This document shows positions 1 through 7,883 of a DNA stretch of 34,710 nucleotides, piece by piece. The DNA lies in the NCBI GenBank assembly GCA_044371545.1, contig JBILTM010000027.1, positions 1 to 34,710 on the forward strand, read 5' to 3'. The stretch is from UBA4615 sp044371545 (lineage in GTDB: Bacteria; Pseudomonadota; Gammaproteobacteria; Burkholderiales; Burkholderiaceae_E). A program made the translations under genes and the position numbers. Numbering within the stretch: the stretch's first letter is position 1; each line of letters starts with the position of its first letter. The notes beneath the pieces are model-generated. The model was not told the origin of the DNA. It was given only the letters and a program-made list of their open reading frames with translations, and did no database searches.

Positions 1-1
1 C

Positions 2-205
2 GTCGGCAAGGAGCCGTGCAAGGAGAACACCAAGTTCGCGATGACCCTCGTGCCGGTCACCCCGGCCGACGAGAAGAAGGTCAAGGACGCGGTGACCAAG
101 GTCGTGCTGCCGATCTGGAAGGCTTCGTGCAACAAGGTCGACCCGAAATGCGCCGACACCTGGAACGCGACGGTCGGCAAGGCGCGGGGCGTGAAGATCG
201 ATTGA
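2..205 (+). CDS. dctP: TRAP transporter solute-binding protein, C-terminal end (partial)
   Basis: Only the last 67 codons lie in the window, in the frame opening at base 2 and ending with TGA at 203-205. The product would be the periplasmic substrate-binding subunit of a TRAP transporter, which captures an organic anion and hands it to the membrane subunits. The visible tail is Lys-rich and has three cysteines, which could form disulfides in the periplasm. The tail alone is not diagnostic. The call rests mainly on position: it sits 39 bases before a clear DctQ gene on the same strand, the usual P-Q-M order. The ligand cannot be read from this fragment. The xsc gene downstream makes a sulfonate (TauK-like role) a possibility, which is inference only. 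Confidence 0.6.
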   Translation, partial: VGKEPCKENTKFAMTLVPVTPADEKKVKDAVTKVVLPIWKASCNKVDPKCADTWNATVGKARGVKID

Positions 206-244
206 GCGGCGACGGCGCCGCGCGGCCGGGGAGGGTCGAGACCG

Positions 245-844
245 ATGGATGATCACCCGGCCTGGCGCGGCCTCGGCGCGGTCGTGCGCTTCTTCACGCT
301 GGCCTCGGGCTGGTGGCTGGTGGGCCTTTCGGTGGCCACCTGCGTCGAGATGGTCTGCCGCAAGTTCCTCGGATTCAGCCTGCAGGGCGTGGACGAGGTC
401 GGCGCCTACACGCTCGCGGTCACCAGTGCCCTCGGGTTCTCGTACGCGCTGCTGGCGCGCGGTCACACCCGCGTCGACTTCCTGCTCTCGAAGCTGCCCG
501 CCGGCCCGCGCGCCGCGCTGAACTGGCTCGCGATGGCGAGCCTCGCCGCGGTCGCCTCCTTCGCCGCGTGGCGCGCCTGGACGGTGCTCGCCGAGAGCAT
601 CGAGTTCGACAGCCACTCGACCTCGCCGCTGCAGACGCCGATGTGGCTGCCGCAGTCGCTCTGGTTCGTCGGCTGGCTGCTGTTCGCGCTGGTCGCGCTC
701 GCGATGGCGGTGCACGCCGGCGTGCTGCTGGCCCGGGACCGCGACCGCCTGAACCGCGTCTACGGTCCGCCGACGCTCGACGAGGAGATCGAGGCCGAGA
801 CCGGCGGCATCAAGGTCGGCGGCGGCACGCAGGGCGCGCGATGA
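245..844 (+). CDS. dctQ: TRAP transporter small permease subunit (DctQ)
   Basis: This 199-residue protein has four hydrophobic stretches (roughly residues 12-35, 50-70, 88-108, 134-160), the layout of the small four-helix subunit of TRAP transporters. Family proteins bridge the periplasmic binding protein and the large DctM permease. The residues around 20-40 (CVEMVCRKFLGFSLQGVDEV) match the family pattern of a first helix followed by a polar loop. The ATG at 245 follows a GGGAGGG ribosome-binding sequence. The stop codon overlaps the dctM start in an ATGA arrangement, which points to translational coupling. The tail after residue 170 is charged and probably cytoplasmic. I see nothing that identifies the transported compound. 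Confidence 0.9.
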   Translation: MDDHPAWRGLGAVVRFFTLASGWWLVGLSVATCVEMVCRKFLGFSLQGVDEVGAYTLAVTSALGFSYALLARGHTRVDFLLSKLPAGPRAALNWLAMASLAAVASFAAWRAWTVLAESIEFDSHSTSPLQTPMWLPQSLWFVGWLLFALVALAMAVHAGVLLARDRDRLNRVYGPPTLDEEIEAETGGIKVGGGTQGAR

Positions 845-2148
845 TCGGGCCGTTCGAGATCGGCGTCGGCTTCGTGCTGATGCTCGTGCTGATGTTCATG
901 GGGCTGCACGTCGCGACGGTGATGGCCGGCGTCGCGATGATCGGCGCGGTCGGCTACCTCGGCACGCCGGCGGTGTTCGCGTTCGGCAACCAGCTGTGGG
1001 GCGCGACCGAGGACTACGTGCTGCTGTCGATCCCGCTCTACATCCTGCTCGGCGAGATCCTGGTGCGCGGCGGCGCGACCGACCGGATGTACGCGTCGCT
1101 CGCCGACTGGCTGAACCCGCTGCCGGGCGGGCTGCTGCACACGAACGTCGGCGCGTCGGCGCTGTTCTCGGCGGTATCGGGCTCGTCGGTCGCGACCGCC
1201 GCGACGATCTCCACGATCGCGCTGCCCGCGTTCCGCCATCGCGGCTACGACCAGCGGCTGGTGCTCGGCTCGATCGCCGCCGGCGCGAGCCTCGGCAACC
1301 TGATCCCGCCGGGCATCGCGTTCCTGGTGTACGGCGCGATGACCAACACCTCGGCGGGCCGCCTCTATGCGGCGGGCCTGCTGCCGGGCGCGATCATGAC
1401 GGTGCTGTTCATGCTGACGATCGCGGTGATCGCGCTCGCTCGGCCGAAGCTCGCCGGCGTGCGCGAGCCTGACGCGCCCACCGCCGAGAAGCTCGGGCGC
1501 CTGGTGCACCTGCTCGCGCCGCTCTTCGTCTTCGTCGTCGTGATGGGCAGCATCTACACCGGCTGGGCGACGGTGTCCGAGAGCGCCGCGCTCGGCGTCG
1601 TGTGCTCGCTCGCGGTCGCGGCGGCCTACCGCAAGCTCACGATCGGCATGCTGCACGAGAGCTTCCTCGCGACCGCGCGGCTGACCGCGATGAGCCTGCT
1701 GATCCTGGCGGCAGCGTTCTACCTGAACTTCGTGCTCGGGTTGCTCGGCGTCACGCAGTCGCTCGCCGCGGTGGTCAAGTCGATCGAGGCCTCGCCCGAG
1801 GTGCTGCTCTGGGGGCTCGCGCTCTTCTACCTGCTGCTCGGCATCTTCTTCGAGACGCTGCCGATGCTGGTGGGCACGGTGCCGATCATCTTCCCGTTCG
1901 TCACCGCGGCCGGCATCGACCCGGTCCACTTCGGCGTCTTCATGGTGCTGATGTGCGAGATCTCGCTGCTGAGCCCGCCGGTCGGCATGACGCTCTACGT
2001 GATCCAGGGGGTGCGCCGCGAGGGCTCGATCGACGAGGTGTTCCAGGGCACCTGGCCGTTCCTGCTGTCGATGGTCGCGATGACCGCGATCCTGATCCAC
2101 GTGCCGGCCACGGCGCTGTGGCTGCCGCAGCTGTTCTTCGGCAAGTAG
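841..2148 (+). CDS. dctM: TRAP transporter large permease subunit (DctM)
   Basis: The 435-residue product is almost wholly hydrophobic, with about twelve membrane segments, and has the usual DctM length of about 430. It starts MIGPFEIGVGF at an ATG overlapping the dctQ stop. Family hallmarks visible are the small-residue helix region SGSSVATAATISTIALP, then GAGLS-like AAGASLGNLIPPG, and a second related hairpin near LLSPPVGMTLYVIQG in the C-terminal half. DctM carries out sodium-driven symport of the bound acid in the inner membrane. The open frame extends upstream to 313, but that part is the shadow of dctQ. In Paracoccus and Rhodobacter a TRAP system (TauKLM) is linked to taurine degradation. 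With xsc 3 kb away this transporter could have that role, which is inference. Confidence 0.93.
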   Translation: MIGPFEIGVGFVLMLVLMFMGLHVATVMAGVAMIGAVGYLGTPAVFAFGNQLWGATEDYVLLSIPLYILLGEILVRGGATDRMYASLADWLNPLPGGLLHTNVGASALFSAVSGSSVATAATISTIALPAFRHRGYDQRLVLGSIAAGASLGNLIPPGIAFLVYGAMTNTSAGRLYAAGLLPGAIMTVLFMLTIAVIALARPKLAGVREPDAPTAEKLGRLVHLLAPLFVFVVVMGSIYTGWATVSESAALGVVCSLAVAAAYRKLTIGMLHESFLATARLTAMSLLILAAAFYLNFVLGLLGVTQSLAAVVKSIEASPEVLLWGLALFYLLLGIFFETLPMLVGTVPIIFPFVTAAGIDPVHFGVFMVLMCEISLLSPPVGMTLYVIQGVRREGSIDEVFQGTWPFLLSMVAMTAILIHVPATALWLPQLFFGK

Positions 2149-2155
2149 GCGACGC

Positions 2156-2845
2156 TCAGGGCGTCGCGGGCGCGTGCGCGAGGAAGTGCGCGAGGTCGTC
2201 GAGGTCCTGCGGCGCGAGCCCCGCCACCGCCTCCGACATCGCGCCGGTGTAGCCGACGCGCTGCCCGCTGCGGAAGCCCTTCAGCGTGAGCTGCAGGTAG
2301 TCCTCGCGCTGGTGCGCGACGCGCGGCACCTGCCGCTGGCCGGCGAGGTCGCGGCCGTGGCACCCGAGGCAGTGCTTCGACTCGGCGAGCGCGCGACCGC
2401 GCTTCATCCGGTCGACGTCCGGCGTCGCGTCCGGCCGTGCCGGCGGCGGCAGCGTCGCGACGAAGTCGGACCAGCCGCGCAGCGCGGTGTTGTCCATCTC
2501 CTTCGCGATCGCCGACATTGCCGCGGCCTGCGGGTGGTCGTTGCGCCGGCCGTCGCGCAACAGGAACAGCTGCGTCGCGACGTAGAACGACGGCTGCCCG
2601 CCGATCGACGGCACCAGCGGCAGCGTGCTCTGCCCCCGCTCTCCGTGGCAGGCGGCGCAGACCGCCTGCCAGCGCTGCGCGTAGTCGGACGCGGCCGGTG
2701 CGGCCGGCGCGGGCCGGGCGGGCTGCGCCGCCGGGGCGGGCTTCGCCGACTGCGCCGCCGCCGGGGCGGACAGCGCGGCCAGCACGGCGAGCACGGGCGG
2801 CGCCGCCCGCAACGCGATCCGGGACGTGCGCCGCACCGGCTTCAC
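2156..2845 (-). CDS. Diheme c-type cytochrome (cytochrome c4/c553-like)
   Basis: The 229-residue protein has a GTG start at 2845 that overlaps the stop of the upstream dehydrogenase gene by four bases. An N-terminal signal peptide is visible: a twin-Arg-containing basic start, then a run rich in Ala, Val and Leu, ending APAAAQ. A Pro/Ala-rich linker follows. Two heme-attachment motifs are present, CAACH and CLGCH, about 100 residues apart. The first domain carries the IGGQ-x-x-F-Y and QL-x-L-R-D-G-R signatures of cytochrome c4/c553 proteins. It should be a periplasmic electron carrier. Its overlap with the PQQ-type dehydrogenase gene suggests that it takes electrons from that enzyme. The open frame upstream to 3058 is antisense shadow and is not part of the gene. 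Confidence 0.88.
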   Translation of the reverse strand: MKPVRRTSRIALRAAPPVLAVLAALSAPAAAQSAKPAPAAQPARPAPAAPAASDYAQRWQAVCAACHGERGQSTLPLVPSIGGQPSFYVATQLFLLRDGRRNDHPQAAAMSAIAKEMDNTALRGWSDFVATLPPPARPDATPDVDRMKRGRALAESKHCLGCHGRDLAGQRQVPRVAHQREDYLQLTLKGFRSGQRVGYTGAMSEAVAGLAPQDLDDLAHFLAHAPATP

Positions 2846-4047
2846 TTGCCCGTGTAGGTGACGCGGTAGATCGCGCCGTTGTGGTCGTCGCTGACGAGCA
2901 GCGAGCCGTCCTTCATCACCATCACGTCCGCCGGGCGCCCGAGGTACTCGTTGTTCTCCACCAGGCCGGTGAGGAACGGCTCGACCTTCGAGATGCCGCC
3001 CTTGCCGTCGGGGAAGGCGACGACCACGTCGGCCGCGTACTTCTTCGTGCGGTTCCACGGGCCGTGGCGGGCGATGAAGATCGCGCCCTGGTACTTCGCC
3101 GGGAACATCTTGCCGCTGTAGAAGCGCATGCCGAGCGGCGCCGAGTGCGCGCCGAGCTTGACCGCCGGCTTCACGTAGTCGGCGCAGTTCTTGCCCCAGC
3201 CGAGCTCGGGGTCGGCGAAATCGCCCGCGTGGCAGTACGGATAGCCGAAGTGCTGGCCGGCCTTCGTGACGTGGTTGAGCTCGTCCTCCGGCAGGTCCTC
3301 GCTCAGCCAGTCACGCTGGTTGTCGGTGAACCAGAGGTTGCCGGTCTTCGGATGGAAGTCGAAGCCGACGGTGTTGCGCATGCCGTGCACGAAGGTCTCG
3401 ACGTTCGAGCCGTCGAGGTTCATCCGGAAGATCTTCGTGAAGCGATCGTCGGGCTCGCAGATGTTGCAGGGCGCGCCCACCGGCACGTAGAGCTTGTTGT
3501 CCGGCCCGACCTTGATGAACTTCCAGCCGTGCGGGATCTCGCCCGGCAGCTTGTCGTACACCATCACCGGCGCGGGCAGCTTGTCGAGGTTGGCCTCGAT
3601 GTTGTCGTAACGGACGATGTCCTTGGGCGTGGCGAGGTAGAGGCTGCCCTTGTGGAACTCGATGCCGCTCGGCAGGAAGAGCTTCTCGGCGAGCGTCTTG
3701 ATCTCGCGCTTGCCGCCCTTGTCGACGACCGCGTAGAGCTTGCCGGCGCCGAACAGCGAGCTCACGAAGAGGGTGCCCTTGTCGCCCTGGCGCATGCTGC
3801 GGGCGTCGAAGATCTCCGCGACGTAGACCTCGACCTTGAAGCCCGGCGGCAGCTTCATCTTCGAGATCGGCAGCTTGTCGGCCGGCGTCGGGATCGGGAA
3901 CGCGGGGATCGGGGCCATCTTGTCGGCGACCGGGTTCGTCGGTCGTCCCTTGGCCCAGAACGGCTCTTCCTGCGGCTTGTCCTGCGCCATGGCGGCGGGC
4001 AGGGCGGCGGCGACCAACGCCGCCGCGGCGAGATGCTTCAGGTTCAT
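2842..4047 (-). CDS. Sorbosone dehydrogenase family (PQQ/glucose-dehydrogenase-like beta-propeller) protein
   Basis: The 401-residue protein has a clear Sec signal (MNLKHLAAAALVAAALPAAM-A) and starts at an ATG 4045-4047 preceded by GGAGGAGA. The body resembles soluble aldose sugar dehydrogenases and the sorbosone dehydrogenase family: RNTVGFDFHPKTGNLWFTDN, then DELN, then SAPLGMRFYSG, then FIARHGPWNR, and near the end DGSLLVSDDHNGAIYRV. Family members are periplasmic six-bladed propellers that oxidise sugars or alcohols with PQQ. The His and Arg in the ARHG and RNTVGFDFHP segments are the kind of residues that hold cofactor and substrate in this fold. Electrons probably go to the overlapping cytochrome gene. 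The substrate is unknown; many family members are annotated without proof. A CNICE segment near residue 190 adds two cysteines. Confidence 0.87.
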   Translation of the reverse strand: MNLKHLAAAALVAAALPAAMAQDKPQEEPFWAKGRPTNPVADKMAPIPAFPIPTPADKLPISKMKLPPGFKVEVYVAEIFDARSMRQGDKGTLFVSSLFGAGKLYAVVDKGGKREIKTLAEKLFLPSGIEFHKGSLYLATPKDIVRYDNIEANLDKLPAPVMVYDKLPGEIPHGWKFIKVGPDNKLYVPVGAPCNICEPDDRFTKIFRMNLDGSNVETFVHGMRNTVGFDFHPKTGNLWFTDNQRDWLSEDLPEDELNHVTKAGQHFGYPYCHAGDFADPELGWGKNCADYVKPAVKLGAHSAPLGMRFYSGKMFPAKYQGAIFIARHGPWNRTKKYAADVVVAFPDGKGGISKVEPFLTGLVENNEYLGRPADVMVMKDGSLLVSDDHNGAIYRVTYTGK

Positions 4048-4270
4048 CGCGTGTCTCCTCCTCTGGAGTCCGGCTCGGTGCTCGTGGGTGGCGAGGCCGG
4101 TCGGTCCATGCCAATTAATCCATCGCACGAGTGCGCGGCATGCCGTCGTCGGGTCGTCGCGCGCCGCGGACGCGTCGCCGTTCCGCGGATGCGCGCGCAT
4201 GTCGCGGCGCAGCCCGAAGGTCGGCCACAATGGACCGGAGTGCACCGGAGAAATTCGTGAGGAGACGACC
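4048..4270. promoter_or_regulatory. Divergent intergenic region between the dehydrogenase/cytochrome pair and the crotonase-like gene
   Basis: These 223 bases separate two divergently transcribed units. An unusually AT-rich island, ccaattaatcc, lies at 4111-4121, where a promoter for the minus-strand pair could sit. A CACAAT -10-like element at 4226-4231 could serve the plus-strand gene. Both start codons have good ribosome-binding sites. I see no convincing -35 element or perfect palindrome. Confidence 0.3.
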
Positions 4271-5044
4271 GTGACGTACCGGCACATCCGCGTCGAGCGC
4301 GCGGGCGCGCACGCGCTGCTGACGATGGACCGCGCCGATCGGCGCAACACGCTGTCGCGCGAGGCGATGGAGGAGATGATCGACGCGTTCCGCGAGATCG
4401 GGCGCAGCGATGCGCGCGGCGTGATCCTCGCCGGCGCGGGCCCGGTGTTCAGTGCGGGGCACGACTTCGGGGACATGACCGACGCCGGCCTCGCCGAGAT
4501 GCGCACGCTGCTGCGCACCTGCACGACGCTGATGGAGACGATCCTCTCGGTGCCGCAGGTGGTGATCGCGCGCGTGCACGGGCTGGCCGTCGCGGCCGGC
4601 TGCCAGCTGGTGGCGACCTGCGACCTCGCGGTGGCCGCGGACACCGCGTCCTTCGCACTGCCCGGAGGCAAGGCCGGCTGGTTCTGCCACACGCCGACCG
4701 TGGCGGTGACCCGCGCCGTCGGACGCAAGCGGGCGCTCGAGATGTCCTTCACCGGCGACCCGATCGATGCGGCCACCGCGGCGGACTGGGGGCTGGTCAA
4801 CCGGGTCGTGCCGGCGGCGGACCTCGAGCGCGAGACGCTGGCGCTGCTCGACCGCGCGACCCGCGGCACGCGCGAGTCGAAGGGCATGGCCAAGCAGGGC
4901 TTCTACGCGCAGGTCGACCTGCCCCTGCCGCAGGCCTACGCATACGCGAGCGAACTGATGGCGAGCAGCAGCCAGGTGCCCGACGCGCGAGAAGGCGTGA
5001 CGGCGTTCTTCGAGAAGCGTCGCCCCGACTACGGCGATCGCTGA
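4271..5044 (+). CDS. ECHDC3-like crotonase family protein lacking both catalytic glutamates
   Basis: This 257-residue crotonase-fold protein starts at GTG 4271 after GGAGA. The oxyanion-hole segments are present: VFSAGHDF near residues 59-66 and HGLAVAAGC around 103-111. The two glutamates that activate water in enoyl-CoA hydratase are absent. The first position is Gln112 (AAGCQL instead of GGCEL) and the second is Gly132 (LPGGKAG instead of LPExxLG). The same pattern (AAGCQL, then a Phe-Cys segment, here GWFCHTP) is typical of the ECHDC3 group, whose chemistry is not well defined. It likely binds an acyl-CoA and stabilises an enolate, but ordinary hydration is unlikely. It faces xsc tail to tail and has its own promoter region, so a shared pathway is only suggested by position. 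Confidence 0.85.
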   Translation: MTYRHIRVERAGAHALLTMDRADRRNTLSREAMEEMIDAFREIGRSDARGVILAGAGPVFSAGHDFGDMTDAGLAEMRTLLRTCTTLMETILSVPQVVIARVHGLAVAAGCQLVATCDLAVAADTASFALPGGKAGWFCHTPTVAVTRAVGRKRALEMSFTGDPIDAATAADWGLVNRVVPAADLERETLALLDRATRGTRESKGMAKQGFYAQVDLPLPQAYAYASELMASSSQVPDAREGVTAFFEKRRPDYGDR

Positions 5045-5045
5045 G

Positions 5046-5066
5046 CGCCGCGCGCGCCGCGCGGCG
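5046..5066. terminator. Perfect 9-bp hairpin between convergent genes
   Basis: The arms 5046-5054 and 5058-5066 (CGCCGCGCG / CGCGCGGCG) pair perfectly around a 3-base loop. The hairpin fills the gap between the crotonase-like stop (5044) and the xsc stop (5073). There is no T tract, so intrinsic termination would depend on the stem alone. Confidence 0.45.
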
Positions 5067-5072
5067 GCCGGC

Positions 5073-6863
5073 TCAGACGTACGCCTTGTACTTGTCGAGG
5101 TGGCGCACCGGCTTGCTGAGCGCGTCGCGCCGGAACGGATCGCCGAGCTCCGCGGTCACCATCATCTCGAGCACCGTCGTGCGGCCTTCCTGCTGCGCCT
5201 TCGCGGCCGCGGCGAGCGCCGGACCGACGTCGGACACCCGGTCGACGACGAGGCCCTCGGCCCCCATCGCGCGCGCCACCGCCGCCCAGCTCGGCTGCTT
5301 CTCGAGGTTCACGCCGACGAAGCGGTTGTTGTAGAAGTCGACGTGGTTCTTCTTCTCCGCGCCCCACTGGCCGTTGTTGAAGACGACAGCGGTGACCGGG
5401 ATGTTCTCGCGCACGCAGGTCTGCAGCTCGCCGAAGCTCATGCCCCACGCGCCGTCGCCGACGTAGGCGATCGCGGGGCGGTCGGGCGCGGCGAGCTTCG
5501 CGCCGACGATCGTCGGGAACGCGTAGCCGCAGTTGCCGAACGCCATCGCGGCGAACATCGAGCGCGGCGCGTCGAAGCGCAGGTAGCTGTTCGACACCGA
5601 GCAGATGTTGCCGATGTCGGTCGACACCATCGCGCGGGCCGGCATCGCGCGCTCGAGCTCGCGCAGCATCTGGCGCGGGTGCATGTGCGAGGAGCCCTTC
5701 GCCGTCTCGAGCGACCACGAATCCTTCTCGTGGGTCCACTCGGCGAGTTCCTGCTCCCACGCGGCCTTCTCGGCGCGCACCTCGGCGAGTCGCGCCTCGC
5801 GGTTGCCCTGGCATGCGAGCGTGCGGCCCTTCAGCCGCTCGACGAGCGCGCCCGCCGCGGCGCGCGCGTCGCCGCACAGCCCGACCGAGATCGGCTTGAC
5901 CAGCCCGAGCATCTTCGCGTCGGCATCGACCTGGATGATCTTCGCGTGCTTCGGCCAGTAGTCGAGCCCGTGCTGAGGCAGCGTGCCGAACGGTCCGAGC
6001 CGCGTGCCGAGCGCGAGCACCACGTCGGCCTTCGCCATCAGCTTCATCGCGGCCTTGCTGCCCTGGTAGCCGAGCGGGCCGCACCACAGCGGGTGGCTCG
6101 CCGGGAACGCGTCGTTGTGCAGGTAGCTGCACGCGACCGGGGCCTGCAGCAGCTCGGCGAGCTGCACCGCCTCGCCCCACCCGTCGGCGTTGATCACGCC
6201 GCCGCCCGACAGGATCACCGGGAACTTCGCCTGCGCGAGCAGGTCGGCCGCCTGCGCGAGCGCGGCCTCGCCGCCCGCGCCGCGCTCGATGCGGATCGGC
6301 GCCGGAATCTCGGCCTCGATGTCGCCGTAGAAGTAGTCGCGCGGGATGTTGAGCTGCGAGGGCCCGAGCTCGAGCAGCGCGCGATCGAACGCGCGGCCGG
6401 TGAGCTCCGCCATGCGCGCCTTGTTGTTCACGTGCGCCTGGTACTTGGTGATCTTCGAGAAGATCGGCAGCTGCTCGGTCTCCTGGAAGCCGCCCAGGCC
6501 GAGCGTCATCGTGCCGGTCTCGGGCGTCACGACGACGACCGGCGAGTGCGCCCAGTAGGCCGCCGCCACCGCGGTCACGAAGTTGGTGATGCCCGGACCG
6601 TTCTGCGCGATGCACACGCCGTGACGGCCCGACACGCGCGCGTAGCCGTCGGCCATGTGCGCCGCGCCCTGCTCGTGCGCGACCATCACGAAGCGGATGC
6701 CCGCCGCGGGGAACAGGTCGAGCGCGTCCATGTAGGCCGAGCCGACGATGCCGAACACGTCGGTCACGCCCTGCGCGACGAGGGTCTCGACGAACGCCTC
6801 CGACGGCGTCATCCGGTGGCGGCCTGCGACGACCTGTCGATGGATCGGAAGGGGCTTGTTCAT
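5073..6863 (-). CDS. xsc: Sulfoacetaldehyde acetyltransferase (Xsc)
   Basis: This 596-residue ThDP enzyme converts sulfoacetaldehyde and phosphate to acetyl phosphate and sulfite. It is the desulfonation step of taurine, isethionate and related C2 sulfonate degradation, in the cytoplasm. It follows Xsc along its whole length: MTPSEAFVETLVAQGVTD at residues 18-35, the ThDP-activating Glu in HEQG (Glu64), TPETGTMTLGLGGFQE around 113-128, SYLHNDAFPASHPLWCGPLG around 246-265, and the ThDP/metal motif GDGAWG (469-474) with NN at 496-497. The ATG at 6863 is preceded by GAGG; a second Met at residue 18 is where many homologues begin. It is divergent from an IclR gene and has no phosphotransacetylase beside it. 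Other acetolactate-synthase-family roles are unlikely given the Xsc-specific segments. Confidence 0.93.
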   Translation of the reverse strand: MNKPLPIHRQVVAGRHRMTPSEAFVETLVAQGVTDVFGIVGSAYMDALDLFPAAGIRFVMVAHEQGAAHMADGYARVSGRHGVCIAQNGPGITNFVTAVAAAYWAHSPVVVVTPETGTMTLGLGGFQETEQLPIFSKITKYQAHVNNKARMAELTGRAFDRALLELGPSQLNIPRDYFYGDIEAEIPAPIRIERGAGGEAALAQAADLLAQAKFPVILSGGGVINADGWGEAVQLAELLQAPVACSYLHNDAFPASHPLWCGPLGYQGSKAAMKLMAKADVVLALGTRLGPFGTLPQHGLDYWPKHAKIIQVDADAKMLGLVKPISVGLCGDARAAAGALVERLKGRTLACQGNREARLAEVRAEKAAWEQELAEWTHEKDSWSLETAKGSSHMHPRQMLRELERAMPARAMVSTDIGNICSVSNSYLRFDAPRSMFAAMAFGNCGYAFPTIVGAKLAAPDRPAIAYVGDGAWGMSFGELQTCVRENIPVTAVVFNNGQWGAEKKNHVDFYNNRFVGVNLEKQPSWAAVARAMGAEGLVVDRVSDVGPALAAAAKAQQEGRTTVLEMMVTAELGDPFRRDALSKPVRHLDKYKAYV

Positions 6864-6948
6864 CGCGCGCCTCGTGTGTCGATGCGGCGGACCGTACCCG
6901 CCGGTTCGGGGCGCCACAAGGCGGCCTCGCGCGCGCGAAACCCAAGGA

Positions 6949-6989
6949 TTCCGTTTTCTACTGCAGGGTGGTTCCGTTTTCACCATAAT
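6949..6989. promoter_or_regulatory. Exact 10-bp direct repeats and -10-like element between xsc and iclR
   Basis: TTCCGTTTTC occurs exactly twice, at 6949-6958 and 6972-6981, with starts 23 bp apart, in an otherwise GC-rich 188-base divergent region. A CATAAT -10-like element follows at 6984-6989, pointing toward iclR. IclR-family regulators such as PobR and PcaU are known to bind repeated 10-bp half-sites, so this is a plausible operator for the adjacent IclR protein. No protein binding can be shown from sequence. Confidence 0.5.
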
Positions 6990-7051
6990 CGAGTCAGACC
7001 GTCGTCGACGACGGCTCGGAACGGACACACAGAGGAGATGCGAGTCCTGCC

Positions 7052-7837
7052 ATGAGTGCCACCACCACCGAATCCCACGCCGACGTACCCGCCGGGTCAG
7101 CGATCCTTCGCGCCATCCGGATCCTCGAGGCCCTCGGCGACCACGAGCGTCCCCCCCAGCTCGCCGAGATCGCCCAGGCGGTCCAGCTGCCCAAGCCCAC
7201 GGTGCTCCGCATCCTCGGCACCCTCGAGCACGCGGGCGTCGTCGCCCGGGAGCCCGACACCAAGCGCTACGGCTTCGCCGAGCGGCTGAACCGCTTCGCC
7301 GGCCAGGTGCTGCTGAGCTCGCCGCACCGCGCGGCGCGCCACGCGATCCTCGAGGAGCTGGTCGAGCAGGTCGGCGAGACCTGCAACCTGACCATCCCCA
7401 ACGGCAACACCGTGCTCTACCTCGACCGGGTCGAGACCGCGTGGCCGCTGCGGGTGCACTTCGGCTCGGGCTCGCGGGTGCCGCTGTACGCGTCGGCGAG
7501 CGGCAAGCTCTTCCTCGCCGCGATGCCCAAGCGCAGCCGCGACCGCTTCCTGACCCAGACCCCGCTGATCAAGCACACCGCGCAGACGCTCGTCGACCCC
7601 AAGCGGCTGTCGAACGAGTTCAACGCGATCCGCGAGCGCGGCTACTCGATCGACAACGAGGAGTACCTGCCCGGCATCTGCTGCATCGCCGTGCCGGTGC
7701 GCAACAGCGAAGGCAAGGTCGTCGCCGGCGTCGCCGTGCAGGCGCCCTCGACGCGGATGAAGATCGAGGACGGCCTCGAGTTCCTGCCCAACCTGCGCAA
7801 CGCCGCCGAGGCGCTGACCGCGACGATCGACTGGTGA
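7052..7837 (+). CDS. IclR family transcriptional regulator
   Basis: The 261-residue protein has the two-domain IclR plan. An N-terminal winged helix-turn-helix spans about residues 12-70 (AILRAIRILEAL, QLAEIAQAVQLPKPTVLRIL, RYGFAERL). The C-terminal effector-binding domain spans about 85-255 (LVEQVGETCNLTI, SASGKLFLAAMP, ERGYSIDNEEYLPGICCIAVPV, AGVAVQAPSTRM). The ATG at 7052 lies 14 bases after AGAGGAG, a long spacing. A nearer in-frame alternative is not obvious. The gene is divergent from xsc and upstream of the aminotransferase, so it probably controls both directions in response to a pathway intermediate. The exact repeats at 6949-6981 are the likely target. Whether it activates or represses cannot be told. 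Confidence 0.92.
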   Translation: MSATTTESHADVPAGSAILRAIRILEALGDHERPPQLAEIAQAVQLPKPTVLRILGTLEHAGVVAREPDTKRYGFAERLNRFAGQVLLSSPHRAARHAILEELVEQVGETCNLTIPNGNTVLYLDRVETAWPLRVHFGSGSRVPLYASASGKLFLAAMPKRSRDRFLTQTPLIKHTAQTLVDPKRLSNEFNAIRERGYSIDNEEYLPGICCIAVPVRNSEGKVVAGVAVQAPSTRMKIEDGLEFLPNLRNAAEALTATIDW

Positions 7838-7853
7838 TCGTCGATCGCCGACC

Positions 7854-7875
7854 CGCCGGCCCCCGCGGGCCGGCG
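7854..7875 (+). terminator. Perfect 9-bp hairpin after iclR
   Basis: The arms CGCCGGCCC (7854-7862) and GGGCCGGCG (7867-7875) pair perfectly around a 4-base loop, 16 bases after the iclR stop. There is no T run. With the next hairpin it could end or attenuate iclR transcription before the aminotransferase gene. Confidence 0.5.
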
Positions 7876-7883
7876 CTCCGCAC

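Noticed and set aside
5100..7055. A 651-codon open frame on the plus strand across xsc
   Set aside because: It is antisense to xsc, rich in Arg, Ala and Asp with no domain, as expected in high-GC DNA; xsc has full-length family similarity.
7038..7055. A five-codon mini-ORF ending on the iclR start codon
   Set aside because: Its ATG directly abuts the AGAGGAG sequence, too close for initiation, so it is more likely that the site serves iclR at a long spacing.
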